Source: Tannerella sp.
GTDB taxonomy: Bacteria > Bacteroidota > Bacteroidia > Bacteroidales > Tannerellaceae
Assembly: GCA_031271245.1 (NCBI GenBank)
Contig: JAISWC010000036.1
Span: forward strand, 1 to 15,058
Length of the DNA: 15,058 nucleotides
Reading direction: 5' to 3'
Positions 8,167 to 14,516 of this stretch are shown here, one piece after another. The translations under genes were made by a program, and so were the position numbers. The notes below the pieces were generated by a model. That model saw nothing but the letters and a program-made list of their open reading frames with translations. It made no database searches and was not told where the DNA came from. How positions within the stretch are numbered: the stretch's first letter is position 1; each line of letters starts with the position of its first letter.

Positions 8167-9213
8167 ATGAGCATAACTATTCTGGGAATCGAATCGTCCT
8201 GCGACGATACATCATGCGCCGTGATACGCGACGGCGCGCTGCTGTCCAACGTGATCGCCGGGCAGGCGGTGCACGAAGCCTATGGCGGCGTGGTGCCGGA
8301 ACTGGCGTCACGCGCCCATCAGCAGAACATCGTCCCCGTGACGGTGGAAGCCCTCAAACGCGCCGGTATCCGGCAGGAAGAACTGAGCGCGATCGCCTTC
8401 ACGCGCGGACCGGGACTGCTCGGCTCATTGCTGGTGGGCGTCTCCTTTGCCAAGGGACTGGCGCTCGCGCTGCGCCGTCCCATCATCGAGGTCAACCACT
8501 TGCAGGCGCATGTGCTGGCGCATTTTATCCGGCAAACGCCCGACAGCGACCGGCATCCGCAATTCCCGTTTCTCTGTCTGCTGGTGTCGGGAGGCAATTC
8601 CCAGATCATCCGGGTAAAAGCATACAATGACATGGAAATTATCGGGCAAACGATCGACGATGCCGCCGGCGAAGCGTTCGACAAGTGCGCCAAGGTGATG
8701 GGGCTGGGCTATCCGGGCGGACCGGTCGTGAATCGCCTGGCTGATGAAGGCCGTCCGGACGCCTTTGTTTTCAGCAAACCGCATGTGCCCGGTTATGACT
8801 ACAGTTTCAGCGGCCTGAAGACTTCGTTTCTCTATACGCTGCGCGATGCACTGAAGGAAAACCCGGATTTCATTGAACAGAACAGAGCGGATTTGTGTGC
8901 CTCGCTGCAGGCGACCGTCGTTGAAATCCTGATGAACAAACTGCGGAAGGCGGCGGCGGACTTGAACCTACGGGAGGTAGCCGTCGCCGGAGGCGTGTCG
9001 GCCAATTCGGGCTTGCGGGACGCTTTTCGCGAACATGCCGCACGTCTCGGATGGAACGTGTACCTCCCGCCCAACGCTTTCACGACGGACAATGCGGCAA
9101 TGGTCGCCATGACCGGATATTACAAATATCGGGACGGCGACTTCTGTTCGATGGACGCCGTTCCGTTCTCGCGAACGATGATGGAGGGAGCAAAGGGAAT
9201 AGTTGGCAGTTAG
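8167..9213 (+). CDS. tsaD: tRNA N6-adenosine threonylcarbamoyltransferase TsaD
   Basis: A 348-residue Kae1/Qri7/TsaD-family protein, the usual bacterial length. With TsaB and TsaE it transfers the threonylcarbamoyl group from threonylcarbamoyl-AMP to A37 of ANN-decoding tRNAs (t6A) in the cytoplasm. Diagnostic features are the N-terminal GIESSCDDTSCAV, PELASRAHQQN at about 44-54, the metal-binding H111 and H115 of NHLQAH, the nucleotide loop LLVSGGNSQI at about 138-147, GYPGGP at about 181-186, AGGVSANSGLR at about 274-284, and the metal-ligand D308 in TTDNAAM. All key residues are present. ATG 8167 matches the typical start a few residues before GIESSCDDT. cinA follows 10 nt after the stop, so the two are probably one operon. 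The last codons (I-V-G-S-stop) lie in a 16-bp sequence repeated at 14728-14743. Confidence 0.97.
   Translation: MSITILGIESSCDDTSCAVIRDGALLSNVIAGQAVHEAYGGVVPELASRAHQQNIVPVTVEALKRAGIRQEELSAIAFTRGPGLLGSLLVGVSFAKGLALALRRPIIEVNHLQAHVLAHFIRQTPDSDRHPQFPFLCLLVSGGNSQIIRVKAYNDMEIIGQTIDDAAGEAFDKCAKVMGLGYPGGPVVNRLADEGRPDAFVFSKPHVPGYDYSFSGLKTSFLYTLRDALKENPDFIEQNRADLCASLQATVVEILMNKLRKAAADLNLREVAVAGGVSANSGLRDAFREHAARLGWNVYLPPNAFTTDNAAMVAMTGYYKYRDGDFCSMDAVPFSRTMMEGAKGIVGS
9198..9213 (+). repeat. 16-bp repeat AATAGTTGGCAGTTAG spanning the tsaD stop codon
   Basis: This exact 16-mer occurs again in reverse complement at 14728-14743. Here it forms the last four codons and TAG stop of tsaD. Related but shorter pieces occur at about 3518-3531, 3575-3583 and 10492-10513. 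An exact 16-bp match within 15 kb is unlikely by chance, so a dispersed small repeat is the best reading. Confidence 0.6.
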
Positions 9214-9223
9214 TAAAACAGAT

Positions 9224-10459
9224 ATGGACGTTGAAATTATTACAATTGGCGATGAATTGCTGATCGGGCAAGTGGTGGATACCAATTCCGCATGGATGGG
9301 ACTGGCGCTGAATGACTACGGCTTCCGGGTGATTCGCCGGACGGCGGTCGGCGACGTGGAGGAGGAGATTCTCTCCGCCATCGACGCGGCGAGACGCCGG
9401 GCGCCCCTGGTCATGCTGACCGGCGGACTGGGTCCGACAAGAGACGATCTGACGCTACAGGCGCTCTGTCGCTATTTCGGGTGCCGGCTGCACTTTTCGG
9501 AAACCATCTACGCAGACATCGAGGAGTTTTTCCGTCTGCGCGGTCGCCCGGTGAACGAACTGACGCGCCTTCAGGCGATGGTGCCTGACCGGTGCACCGT
9601 CATCCGGAACCGTGCCGGGACGGCGCCGTGCACCTGGTTCGAGCGTGAGGGCTTTACGCTGATTTCCATGCCGGGCGTACCGTCCGAGATGCAATGGCTC
9701 ATGACAAACGAAGTATTACCCCGTCTGGCGAAACAGTTTCACAGAGACCTGTACATCCGGCATCAGACCTGCTGGGTCAGGGATTATTCGGAGTCGGAAC
9801 TGGCCATGCTTCTGTCCGGCTTCGAAGACGGTTTGCCGTCTTTCGTCAAACTGGCCTATTTGCCGCAGGCGGGCGTCATCCGCCTGCGGCTGTCGGCCTC
9901 CGGGACCGAGGCCGAAACGGGGGATGGCGCCGTGACGGCATTGCAGGCCGCCCTGGAACGCCTGCTGGAGGGACATATCCTCGTAATCGGAGACAGGCCC
10001 GTTGAGGTGATTGTCGGCGAACGTCTGCGCGAACGGGGCTGTACGGTCGGGACGGCGGAAAGCTGCACGGGCGGCGCCATTGCCGCGCTGCTGACTTCGG
10101 TACCGGGCAGTTCCGCGTATTTTGCCGGAAGCATTGTTGCGTATGCCAACGCGGTGAAACAGCAGGTGCTGGGCGTGACGGAAGACGATTTGCGGCAGTG
10201 CGGCGCCGTGAGCCGCGAAGTAGTGGAGCAGATGGCAAAGGGCGCACTGCGCGTGCTGGGATGCGACTGCGCCATTGCCACATCGGGAATTGCCGGACCG
10301 GACGGCGGCACGCCGGACAAGCCGGTCGGCAGCGTATGGATGGCCGTAGCCTCGAAAGACAGTGTGACCTCCCGCCGCTATCAGTTCGGCGCCCTCCGCG
10401 CACAAAACATTCAACGCGCCACACTCACGGCTTTACTGATGCTGCTGGAAAAACTGTGA
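9224..10459 (+). CDS. cinA: CinA-family protein (MoaB-like domain plus NMN deamidase domain)
   Basis: A 411-residue CinA with both standard domains. Residues 1-~170 are the molybdopterin-binding-like (COG1058) domain: EIITIGDELLIGQVVDTNS at about 4-22 and TGGLGPTRDDLT at about 66-77. Residues ~255-411 are the PncC nicotinamide-mononucleotide amidohydrolase domain: AESCTGG at about 278-284 and SGIAGPDGGTPDKPVG at about 354-369. CinA proteins deamidate NMN in pyridine-nucleotide salvage, and some also have ADP-ribose pyrophosphatase activity. The link with competence is historical. I chose ATG 9224 because it places IITIGDELL at the normal N-terminal position; an in-frame TTG at 9203 would add seven residues and overlap tsaD. 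The 10-nt gap to tsaD suggests co-transcription. No terminator with a T run is obvious downstream; the repeat-rich region 10490-10905 follows. Confidence 0.95.
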   Translation: MDVEIITIGDELLIGQVVDTNSAWMGLALNDYGFRVIRRTAVGDVEEEILSAIDAARRRAPLVMLTGGLGPTRDDLTLQALCRYFGCRLHFSETIYADIEEFFRLRGRPVNELTRLQAMVPDRCTVIRNRAGTAPCTWFEREGFTLISMPGVPSEMQWLMTNEVLPRLAKQFHRDLYIRHQTCWVRDYSESELAMLLSGFEDGLPSFVKLAYLPQAGVIRLRLSASGTEAETGDGAVTALQAALERLLEGHILVIGDRPVEVIVGERLRERGCTVGTAESCTGGAIAALLTSVPGSSAYFAGSIVAYANAVKQQVLGVTEDDLRQCGAVSREVVEQMAKGALRVLGCDCAIATSGIAGPDGGTPDKPVGSVWMAVASKDSVTSRRYQFGALRAQNIQRATLTALLMLLEKL

Positions 10460-10491
10460 TATACAGCGCGTGGTATAGTTTTGGGCATAAA

Positions 10492-10513
10492 CAGGTAGTT
10501 AGTAGTTAGTAGG
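10492..10513 (+). repeat. Short tandem GTAGTTAGTAGTTAGTAG
   Basis: A small tandem of TAGT-rich units (GTAGTTAGTAGTTAGTAGGG) lies 33 nt after the cinA stop. It resembles the copies at 3518-3531 and 9198-9213, which also sit at or near gene ends. Confidence 0.5.
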
Positions 10514-10575
10514 GATGCCATTCAGATTGTCGCGAAACAGAAAGGCCATTGGCAAACCCTTGTTTTCCGCTTTCA

Positions 10576-10785
10576 TGCCACAGGGGTGCGGGCAGGCTCC
10601 GGGAACTCCCGAAAGCCTCGTGCAGGGATGCGGGAAGGTTCCGGGATTCACGCTTTCGTGCCACAGGGGTGCGAGCGGTTTTCGGAAGTCCCGAAAGCCT
10701 TGTGCAGGGGTTCGGGAAGGTTGCGGGATTCCCGTTTTCGTGCCGCAGGGGTGTGGGCGGTTTTCGGAAGTTCCGGACACGCGGA
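10576..10785. repeat. Tandem array of about 41-bp palindrome-bearing units, paired as 82/83-bp dimers
   Basis: Five consecutive units are visible, starting at about 10576, 10618, 10659, 10700 and 10741. They alternate between an A type (TGCCACAGGGGTGCGNGC... ending CCCGAAAGCC) and a B type (TGTGCAGGGGTTCGGGAAGG... ending TTTTCG). Each carries an imperfect palindromic core, for example CGGGAACTCCCG, CGGGATTCCCG and TTCGGAAGTCCCGAA. The AB period is 83 then 82 bp. Several frames across it are open (for example 10499-10864 on minus), but the period is not a multiple of 3, so the encoded 'repeats' change frame from unit to unit. That argues against a protein. No spacers separate the units, so it is not a CRISPR array. 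The array lies between the 3' ends of cinA and the lipoprotein gene. Confidence 0.8.
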
Positions 10786-10838
10786 AATGAAGCAAAGGGA
10801 TGAAGCGGTTAGGGAGGGAGATGCAGGTTTCAAAGAAC

Positions 10839-10904
10839 GTTGAACCACCGGAGAAGGAGGACATGGAGAAAAAACTCCGTGTCCTCCGTGTCTCCGTGTT
10901 TCAA
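10839..10904. repeat. Imperfect hairpin of the CACGGAG repeat family (short copy)
   Basis: A left arm at about 10839-10868 (GTTGAACCACCGGAGAAGG...) and a right arm at about 10875-10904 (CTCCGTGTCCTCCGTGTCTC...) are imperfect reverse complements, roughly 24 of 30 positions, joined by an A-rich loop of six bases. The arms consist of CACGGAG-type units and match those of the larger element at 14517-14675. It lies 24 nt beyond the stop of the DUF4625 gene, so it could end the minus-strand operon as an RNA hairpin, although it lacks a following U run. Confidence 0.65.
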
Positions 10905-10927
10905 AAATTCCTTCACTTGACGCACCC

Positions 10928-11404
10928 TTACTCCTCGTCCTCGTGGTCGTGGTCTTCGCCCGCTTCGTGACTCAGTTCCACGTTGACAACCACGTGCGAT
11001 TCGTTTCCGGCGGCATCCGTGCAGTAGACCATCAGGTGATATGCGCCCGGAGTTGCATTTTCCGGGATCATGATCTCGTGATGATGGATGGCTGCATTCT
11101 TCCCGGAGAGACTCCAGGACTTGTCGAACTCGAAGTCGACGGTTTCGGACGTCGCTTTGGTATGACCGTGATCGTCGAAATTGGGATGAAAGTTGACCTT
11201 GTAGGAGGCCAGCATCTCGTTGTCCAAAAATTCCGCGTCAAAGTGCACACCGTGCTCGTCGCCGATTTGCAGAAGGTCGCCGTCGGCAGGTTCCTCCAGG
11301 AGGATCACCGGCTTGGTTGTGTCGCTGTCTTCTTTGCAGGCGTTACACACGATAAAAAGGGTGGCCGTCAGGCCAAGGATCAAAAATACAGTTCTTGCAT
11401 TCAT
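10928..11404 (-). CDS. His-rich DUF4625-like lipoprotein downstream of a TonB receptor
   Basis: A 158-residue secreted protein that resembles the Bacteroidota DUF4625 family (Ig-like fold). The N-terminus is a lipoprotein signal: hydrophobic residues 5-20, then a cysteine at about 23 in CNACKEDSD. A Cys just before charged residues is the usual Bacteroidota lipidation pattern; C20 is an alternative. The mature part contains many histidines (FHPNFDDHGH at 72-81, HHHE at about 107-110) and ends in a His/acidic tail, SHEAGEDHDHEDEE. Such composition commonly binds Zn, Cu or Ni. It closes with an Ig-type strand (CTDAAGNESHVVVNVEL). Its ATG overlaps the TonB receptor stop as ATGA, indicating translational coupling. 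I infer a surface or periplasmic metal-binding partner of that receptor; no ligand is proven. Confidence 0.85.
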   Translation of the reverse strand: MNARTVFLILGLTATLFIVCNACKEDSDTTKPVILLEEPADGDLLQIGDEHGVHFDAEFLDNEMLASYKVNFHPNFDDHGHTKATSETVDFEFDKSWSLSGKNAAIHHHEIMIPENATPGAYHLMVYCTDAAGNESHVVVNVELSHEAGEDHDHEDEE

Positions 11405-13557
11405 TTCAATTTACTTTTAAAAGGTATTTTAATTAATAACTGGAAGTTTCGTCCCGGTTCGGGAATTTCCACTTTCCGGTAAAAACTCAGATGATTGTAA
11501 TAAGATATGTTGAACAGATTGCGAAGCGAAAACACGACCTCGACGTCCGTCCCCTTCACCGGGATGCCGGCTGCGGCCCCCAGGTGCAGGAGCGTGGCTC
11601 CGGGCGTAATGTCTTCGTTTCGGGCCACACGGCGCTGCGTCGCAATGCTGTGCAGTTCCATGTGGAATTGCCACGCTTTCGCCCGCCACTCCAGGCGATT
11701 GCGCATGGAGGCCGGTGGCGAAAAGCTCAGTGGAGTATGCTCGTTCAGGTTATGGGTATACACATATTCACCCACGAAGCGGTAAGTCAGGTTACGCAGC
11801 AAATCGACACCCAGCTCGACTTCCGCCCCGGCAAACAGGGCTTCGGCTCCGGTGTAACGGTAGATTTGCCCGGCGTGGGGCAGTATTGACCATTCGCCCG
11901 TCGGTTTCAGGTAGATGTAATGATCAAACCGGCTGACAAACGGACTTGCGGACAGCGAAACATGTTCCCGTTCACACGCATAGGACACGTCCAGTTGCCA
12001 GCCCCGTTCGGAAGCGAGCGACGCATCGCCCTGTTCGTGGCGGAAAGCGCCGTGATGCACGCCGTTGGAGGCCAGCTCGTGGGCGCCCGGCAAACGGAAA
12101 CTCCGTCCCAGATGGGCTTTCAGCAGATGCCCGTCTCCGGGTTCCCAGCTGATGCCCAGCGAACCGGAAACATCGCCGAAATGCCGGTTGACACGGGCGC
12201 TCCGCCAGATGTACGCTTCGATCACCTCGCCGGCATACGCCCGTTCCCGGAGATACGTCTCCAGGTAGACGTCCCGAAAGGCGGCGATGTCCATTTCCCC
12301 GAAATCGTAACGGATGCCTCCGCTGAGGGAAAGCCGGTCGTTCGGGTGAAAGGCACTCAGCCACAGCACGCCGGTGGTGAAACGCTCGTAGGCGGGCAGC
12401 AGAAAGGAATAGCCTGCGATACGGTTGCGCTGGTGCTGCACGTCCCATCCGGCCGTATGTTTCCAGCGTTCCGAAGCAAACAGATCGGCCTTCAGGAGCG
12501 ACTGCACCGTGACAAGCGAAAAGGCAAGTTCCCGGTCCGGGTCTTTCAGCGGGACGGGCTGATTACCGTAATGCGTGTGAAACCGGCTCCATTCTTCCCG
12601 GTGATTGTACTGCAACCCCGCGTCCCAGCAGAAGACCGCCCGTTCGCGGAAATACTGCTGGCGGGAAGTGAACTTCAGATGACTGGCCGTACTGTACGGC
12701 AAGTCCACCCGGCGGCTGTTGCCGTCGTCTTCCAGCCGCGAGGCGTCGGGGATGCCATGGGCGCCGGGAAAAAAGCCGGCTTTCTGATAGACGTTGCCGA
12801 CTGTATACGTGGCGCCGTATCCTCCCTTCCGGTATTCGGCAAACAGCGCGACATCGCGTTCGAAACCCGCCGTATTTTTCAACTTCCGCCCGTGAACGGG
12901 CAGTCGCTGGGTGAGATACACAACGGTATCGGCCGGTATACGATAGTCGCCGAAATGCTGTTCGGAAAACCGCAACTGGGTGTGCAGGGCGTTTTTCTTT
13001 ACGCCCAGCATGGCCGAAGCGCCCAGCGTCCCGTTAACCGATTTGCCAAAGAGGATGGCTTCTCCGTAGACCTGGTTGACGGAGGGCGCAGGCCGTCGCG
13101 CGAGTTCGATCGCTCCGCCCATTGCGTCGCTGCCGTAAAGCAGCGACGAGGGGCCTTTGCGAACCGTCACACGTTCCACATTGAAAAAATCCATTTCGAG
13201 GGCATGGTCGGCTCCCCACTGCTGGCCTTCCTGTTTGATTCCGTTTTCGATCACGGAAATCCGGTTGAATCCCATGCCCCGGATCATCGGTTTGGAAAAG
13301 TTCGCTCCGATGTCCATGGAATGAACGCCCGGCACCGACGCCAGCGTTTGCACCAGATTCCCCGCAAAATGTTCGCGCAGGAAACGCTCGTCGAGCGGAT
13401 GGACTTTCTGTGCGGAAGCGCGTTCGATACGTTGTCTGTAGGAACTGCTCACCACCACTTCATTCAGTGTCACCGTCCGGACCGAGTCCGTTTCCTGTGC
13501 GTGAAGGGGACATGCAAACGCAAGCGTCAGTATTGCCGGAATAAACCTGATATGCAT
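11401..13557 (-). CDS. TonB-dependent outer-membrane receptor, probably for a metal or metal complex
   Basis: A 718-residue outer-membrane beta-barrel receptor. Residues 1-20 form a signal peptide (cleavage near PLHA-Q). A TonB-box-like VTLNEVVVS sits at about 29-37. The plug domain covers about 43-155 and includes NLVQTLASVPGVHSMDIG, PMIRGMGFNRISVIENG and VRKGPSSLLYGSDAMGGAIEL, all classic for the family. The rest is a 22-strand-type barrel. There is no N-terminal carboxypeptidase-like extension and no SusD partner, so it is not a SusC glycan importer but resembles siderophore/heme/zinc-type receptors. The plug contains an acidic, His-bearing loop (QQWGADHALEMDFFNVE). The stop overlaps the start of the His-rich lipoprotein gene. 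Two palindromes lie within 54 nt upstream of the ATG, suggesting repression by a Fur-family protein. The substrate is inferred only from context: zinc, iron or copper. Confidence 0.92.
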   Translation of the reverse strand: MHIRFIPAILTLAFACPLHAQETDSVRTVTLNEVVVSSSYRQRIERASAQKVHPLDERFLREHFAGNLVQTLASVPGVHSMDIGANFSKPMIRGMGFNRISVIENGIKQEGQQWGADHALEMDFFNVERVTVRKGPSSLLYGSDAMGGAIELARRPAPSVNQVYGEAILFGKSVNGTLGASAMLGVKKNALHTQLRFSEQHFGDYRIPADTVVYLTQRLPVHGRKLKNTAGFERDVALFAEYRKGGYGATYTVGNVYQKAGFFPGAHGIPDASRLEDDGNSRRVDLPYSTASHLKFTSRQQYFRERAVFCWDAGLQYNHREEWSRFHTHYGNQPVPLKDPDRELAFSLVTVQSLLKADLFASERWKHTAGWDVQHQRNRIAGYSFLLPAYERFTTGVLWLSAFHPNDRLSLSGGIRYDFGEMDIAAFRDVYLETYLRERAYAGEVIEAYIWRSARVNRHFGDVSGSLGISWEPGDGHLLKAHLGRSFRLPGAHELASNGVHHGAFRHEQGDASLASERGWQLDVSYACEREHVSLSASPFVSRFDHYIYLKPTGEWSILPHAGQIYRYTGAEALFAGAEVELGVDLLRNLTYRFVGEYVYTHNLNEHTPLSFSPPASMRNRLEWRAKAWQFHMELHSIATQRRVARNEDITPGATLLHLGAAAGIPVKGTDVEVVFSLRNLFNISYYNHLSFYRKVEIPEPGRNFQLLIKIPFKSKLK

Positions 13558-13571
13558 ACTGAATCATGCTA

Positions 13572-13591
13572 AATGATGAATATTAATCATT
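13572..13591. promoter_or_regulatory. Fur/Zur-box-like palindrome upstream of the TonB receptor gene
   Basis: AATGATGAATATTAATCATT is a 20-bp palindrome matching at 9 of 10 half-site positions. It ends 14 nt from the receptor ATG (13557). Its AT-rich AATGAT...ATCATT arms resemble Fur-family operators such as the GATAATGATAATCATTATC consensus. A Fur-family regulator is encoded in the same cluster, which makes it a good operator candidate. The symmetry is seen directly; the binding protein is inferred. Confidence 0.6.
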
Positions 13592-13611
13592 GCACGGAAC
13601 GATTTCGTGCA
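13591..13611. promoter_or_regulatory. Second palindrome adjoining the Fur-like box
   Basis: TGCACG...CGTGCA is a 21-bp inverted repeat, 8 of 10 half-site positions matching and a one-base centre. It directly abuts the palindrome at 13572-13591. It could be a second regulator site or a small RNA hairpin in the receptor leader. Confidence 0.45.
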
Positions 13612-13619
13612 TACGGAAG

Positions 13620-13687
13620 GAAGAGCAGACGGTGGCTAAAAGCCCCGGGGAAATTACCCTTTTTCCCGGGGAAACTGCCTGCTCTTC
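13620..13687 (-). promoter_or_regulatory. Long hairpin between the small Cys/His gene and the TonB receptor gene
   Basis: GAAGAGCAG (13620-13628) pairs with CTGCTCTTC (13679-13687), a perfect 9-bp outer stem. Inside, two CCCCGGG-containing stretches (about 13643-13650 and 13665-13671) can form an inner stem. On the minus strand the inner stem is followed by CTTTTAG. It begins 2 nt after the small gene's stop, so it may be a terminator of the regulator/small-gene transcript or an attenuator ahead of the receptor. It does not show conserved cobalamin-riboswitch motifs. Confidence 0.5.
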
Positions 13688-13688
13688 T

Positions 13689-14012
13689 TCATGCCCACGG
13701 AGGTGCACGCAGACTATAGCTGTATAATGCGGAGAGAATTATTTTTTCCTGATAAATAACAGGTTCGGGAGATGGCAGGCTGAGCGTAAAGTCCGGTTCG
13801 CCGGGTTCCGTTTCGGTGAAAGGCGACAGGACAAACTGGCATACCGGACACGCCTCGCTGTGATGATGAGCGGGTTTGCCGGCGGCTTCCGCGTCATTCC
13901 CCGAGATGCGACAGCACCGGCTGAGGTGAATGTTCCGGGCGGCCGGCAGCCATGCCAGCACAAGCAGCAACAGCCCTCCGATCCATTTTTTATGAAGCCG
14001 CCACATGCTCAT
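13689..14012 (-). CDS. Small membrane-anchored Cys/His protein of a metal locus
   Basis: A 107-residue protein with one N-terminal hydrophobic segment (about residues 11-24, after WRLHKKW), so it is either membrane-anchored or secreted. The remainder is short and carries possible metal ligands: C33-C34, H49-H51, and C55-P-V-C58 in the run HHHSEACPVCQF. The C-terminus ends YSYSLRAPPWA. The paired Cys plus a terminal R-A-P-P recall DUF2946-type proteins, which in Proteobacteria often sit beside TonB receptors linked to copper. That resemblance is from memory and tentative. The ATG is 1 nt after the Fur-family gene's TGA (TGAAATG), so the two are very probably co-transcribed and translationally coupled. 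A strong hairpin follows its stop, then the receptor gene. I infer a role in handling or sensing the same metal, with no specific function assigned. Confidence 0.75.
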   Translation of the reverse strand: MSMWRLHKKWIGGLLLLVLAWLPAARNIHLSRCCRISGNDAEAAGKPAHHHSEACPVCQFVLSPFTETEPGEPDFTLSLPSPEPVIYQEKIILSALYSYSLRAPPWA

Positions 14013-14013
14013 T

Positions 14014-14406
14014 TCATGCGTTTAAACAATTCGGACAATAGCCGGAAACCGTGCAGGAAATATCCACCACCCTGTATCCCGGCGGAAGAGAGGGCAGACT
14101 GACGGGCTGTTCGTCCATGCACAGCACCGTTTCGCACCCGACACAGCGGAAATGCAGGTGATGGTCGCTGTGATTCCCGGCATCGCAGTGATGACACAGG
14201 GCGTAGTACGTCTTTCCGTTTTCGCCGGAGATTTTGTGTACTCTGCCGTCGTCGCAGAAACCCTGCAAAATGCGGTAGATGGTCGCCCGATCCATCTTTT
14301 CCGGCAGTTTCCGTTCAATGTCTTCGTGACAAAGGGCGGAAAAAGATTCCGACAGGACGTTCATTACCAGTTGTTTTGTTTTTGTATTCCGTTTTTGCCT
14401 ATCCAT
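14014..14406 (-). CDS. Fur-family metalloregulator
   Basis: A 130-residue transcription regulator of the Fur/Zur/PerR superfamily. The N-terminal winged helix covers about 1-70, with the recognition-helix pattern DRATIYRILQGFCDDGRV at about 39-56. The dimerisation half holds the metal sites: HSDHHLHFRC at about 79-88 is the usual HHHxHxxC region, C88-x2-C91 and C124-x2-C127 form the structural zinc site, and C71/C74 (CHHCDAGNH) may add ligands. Whether it senses Zn, Fe or another metal cannot be read from sequence. ATG 14406 lies 19 nt from a perfect -7 box. An A/T inverted repeat at 14467-14487 may be an autoregulatory operator. The gene heads a minus-strand cluster with the small Cys/His protein, a TonB receptor and a His-rich lipoprotein, all candidate targets. 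Confidence 0.93.
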   Translation of the reverse strand: MDRQKRNTKTKQLVMNVLSESFSALCHEDIERKLPEKMDRATIYRILQGFCDDGRVHKISGENGKTYYALCHHCDAGNHSDHHLHFRCVGCETVLCMDEQPVSLPSLPPGYRVVDISCTVSGYCPNCLNA

Positions 14407-14425
14407 AAACCGGTTGTTAATGCGA

Positions 14426-14456
14426 CAAAGTTACAATAATAATTTGAGACTGCAAC
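14426..14456 (-). promoter_or_regulatory. Bacteroidota-type promoter of the Fur-family gene
   Basis: On the minus strand TAACTTTG (14433-14426) matches the -7 consensus TAnnTTTG perfectly. About 18 nt further upstream, GTTGC (near 14456-14452) is a weak -33 TTTG-like element. The distance of 19 nt from the -7 box to the ATG at 14406 fits a short leader. Confidence 0.65.
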
Positions 14457-14466
14457 CCTGATAGGT

Positions 14467-14487
14467 GAAATATTTTGGCGAAATATT
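14467..14487. promoter_or_regulatory. AT-rich inverted/direct repeat upstream of the Fur-family promoter
   Basis: GAAATATT occurs twice (14467-14474 and 14480-14487). Because AATATT is self-complementary, the pair also reads as an inverted repeat, AATATTT...AAATATT, on the minus strand. It lies just upstream of the -33 region of the regulator's promoter. It may be an operator for autoregulation, though its sequence differs from the palindrome before the receptor gene. Confidence 0.35.
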
Positions 14488-14516
14488 AGAGGGATGAGTA
14501 ATAAATAACATGTAAT

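Noticed and set aside
10576..10785. CRISPR array
   Set aside because: The units are contiguous, diverged and alternate in type, with no unique spacers and no cas genes nearby.
10499..10864. A minus-strand 121-residue ORF with internal protein-like repeats (RPHPCGTK and variants)
   Set aside because: It is created by the 41-bp tandem DNA array. The 82/83-bp period shifts frame each round, and comparable ORFs exist in other frames of the same stretch.
13558..13688. Cobalamin riboswitch ahead of the TonB receptor
   Set aside because: The region is too short and lacks the conserved B12-box and other core motifs; its structure is explained by simple palindromes.
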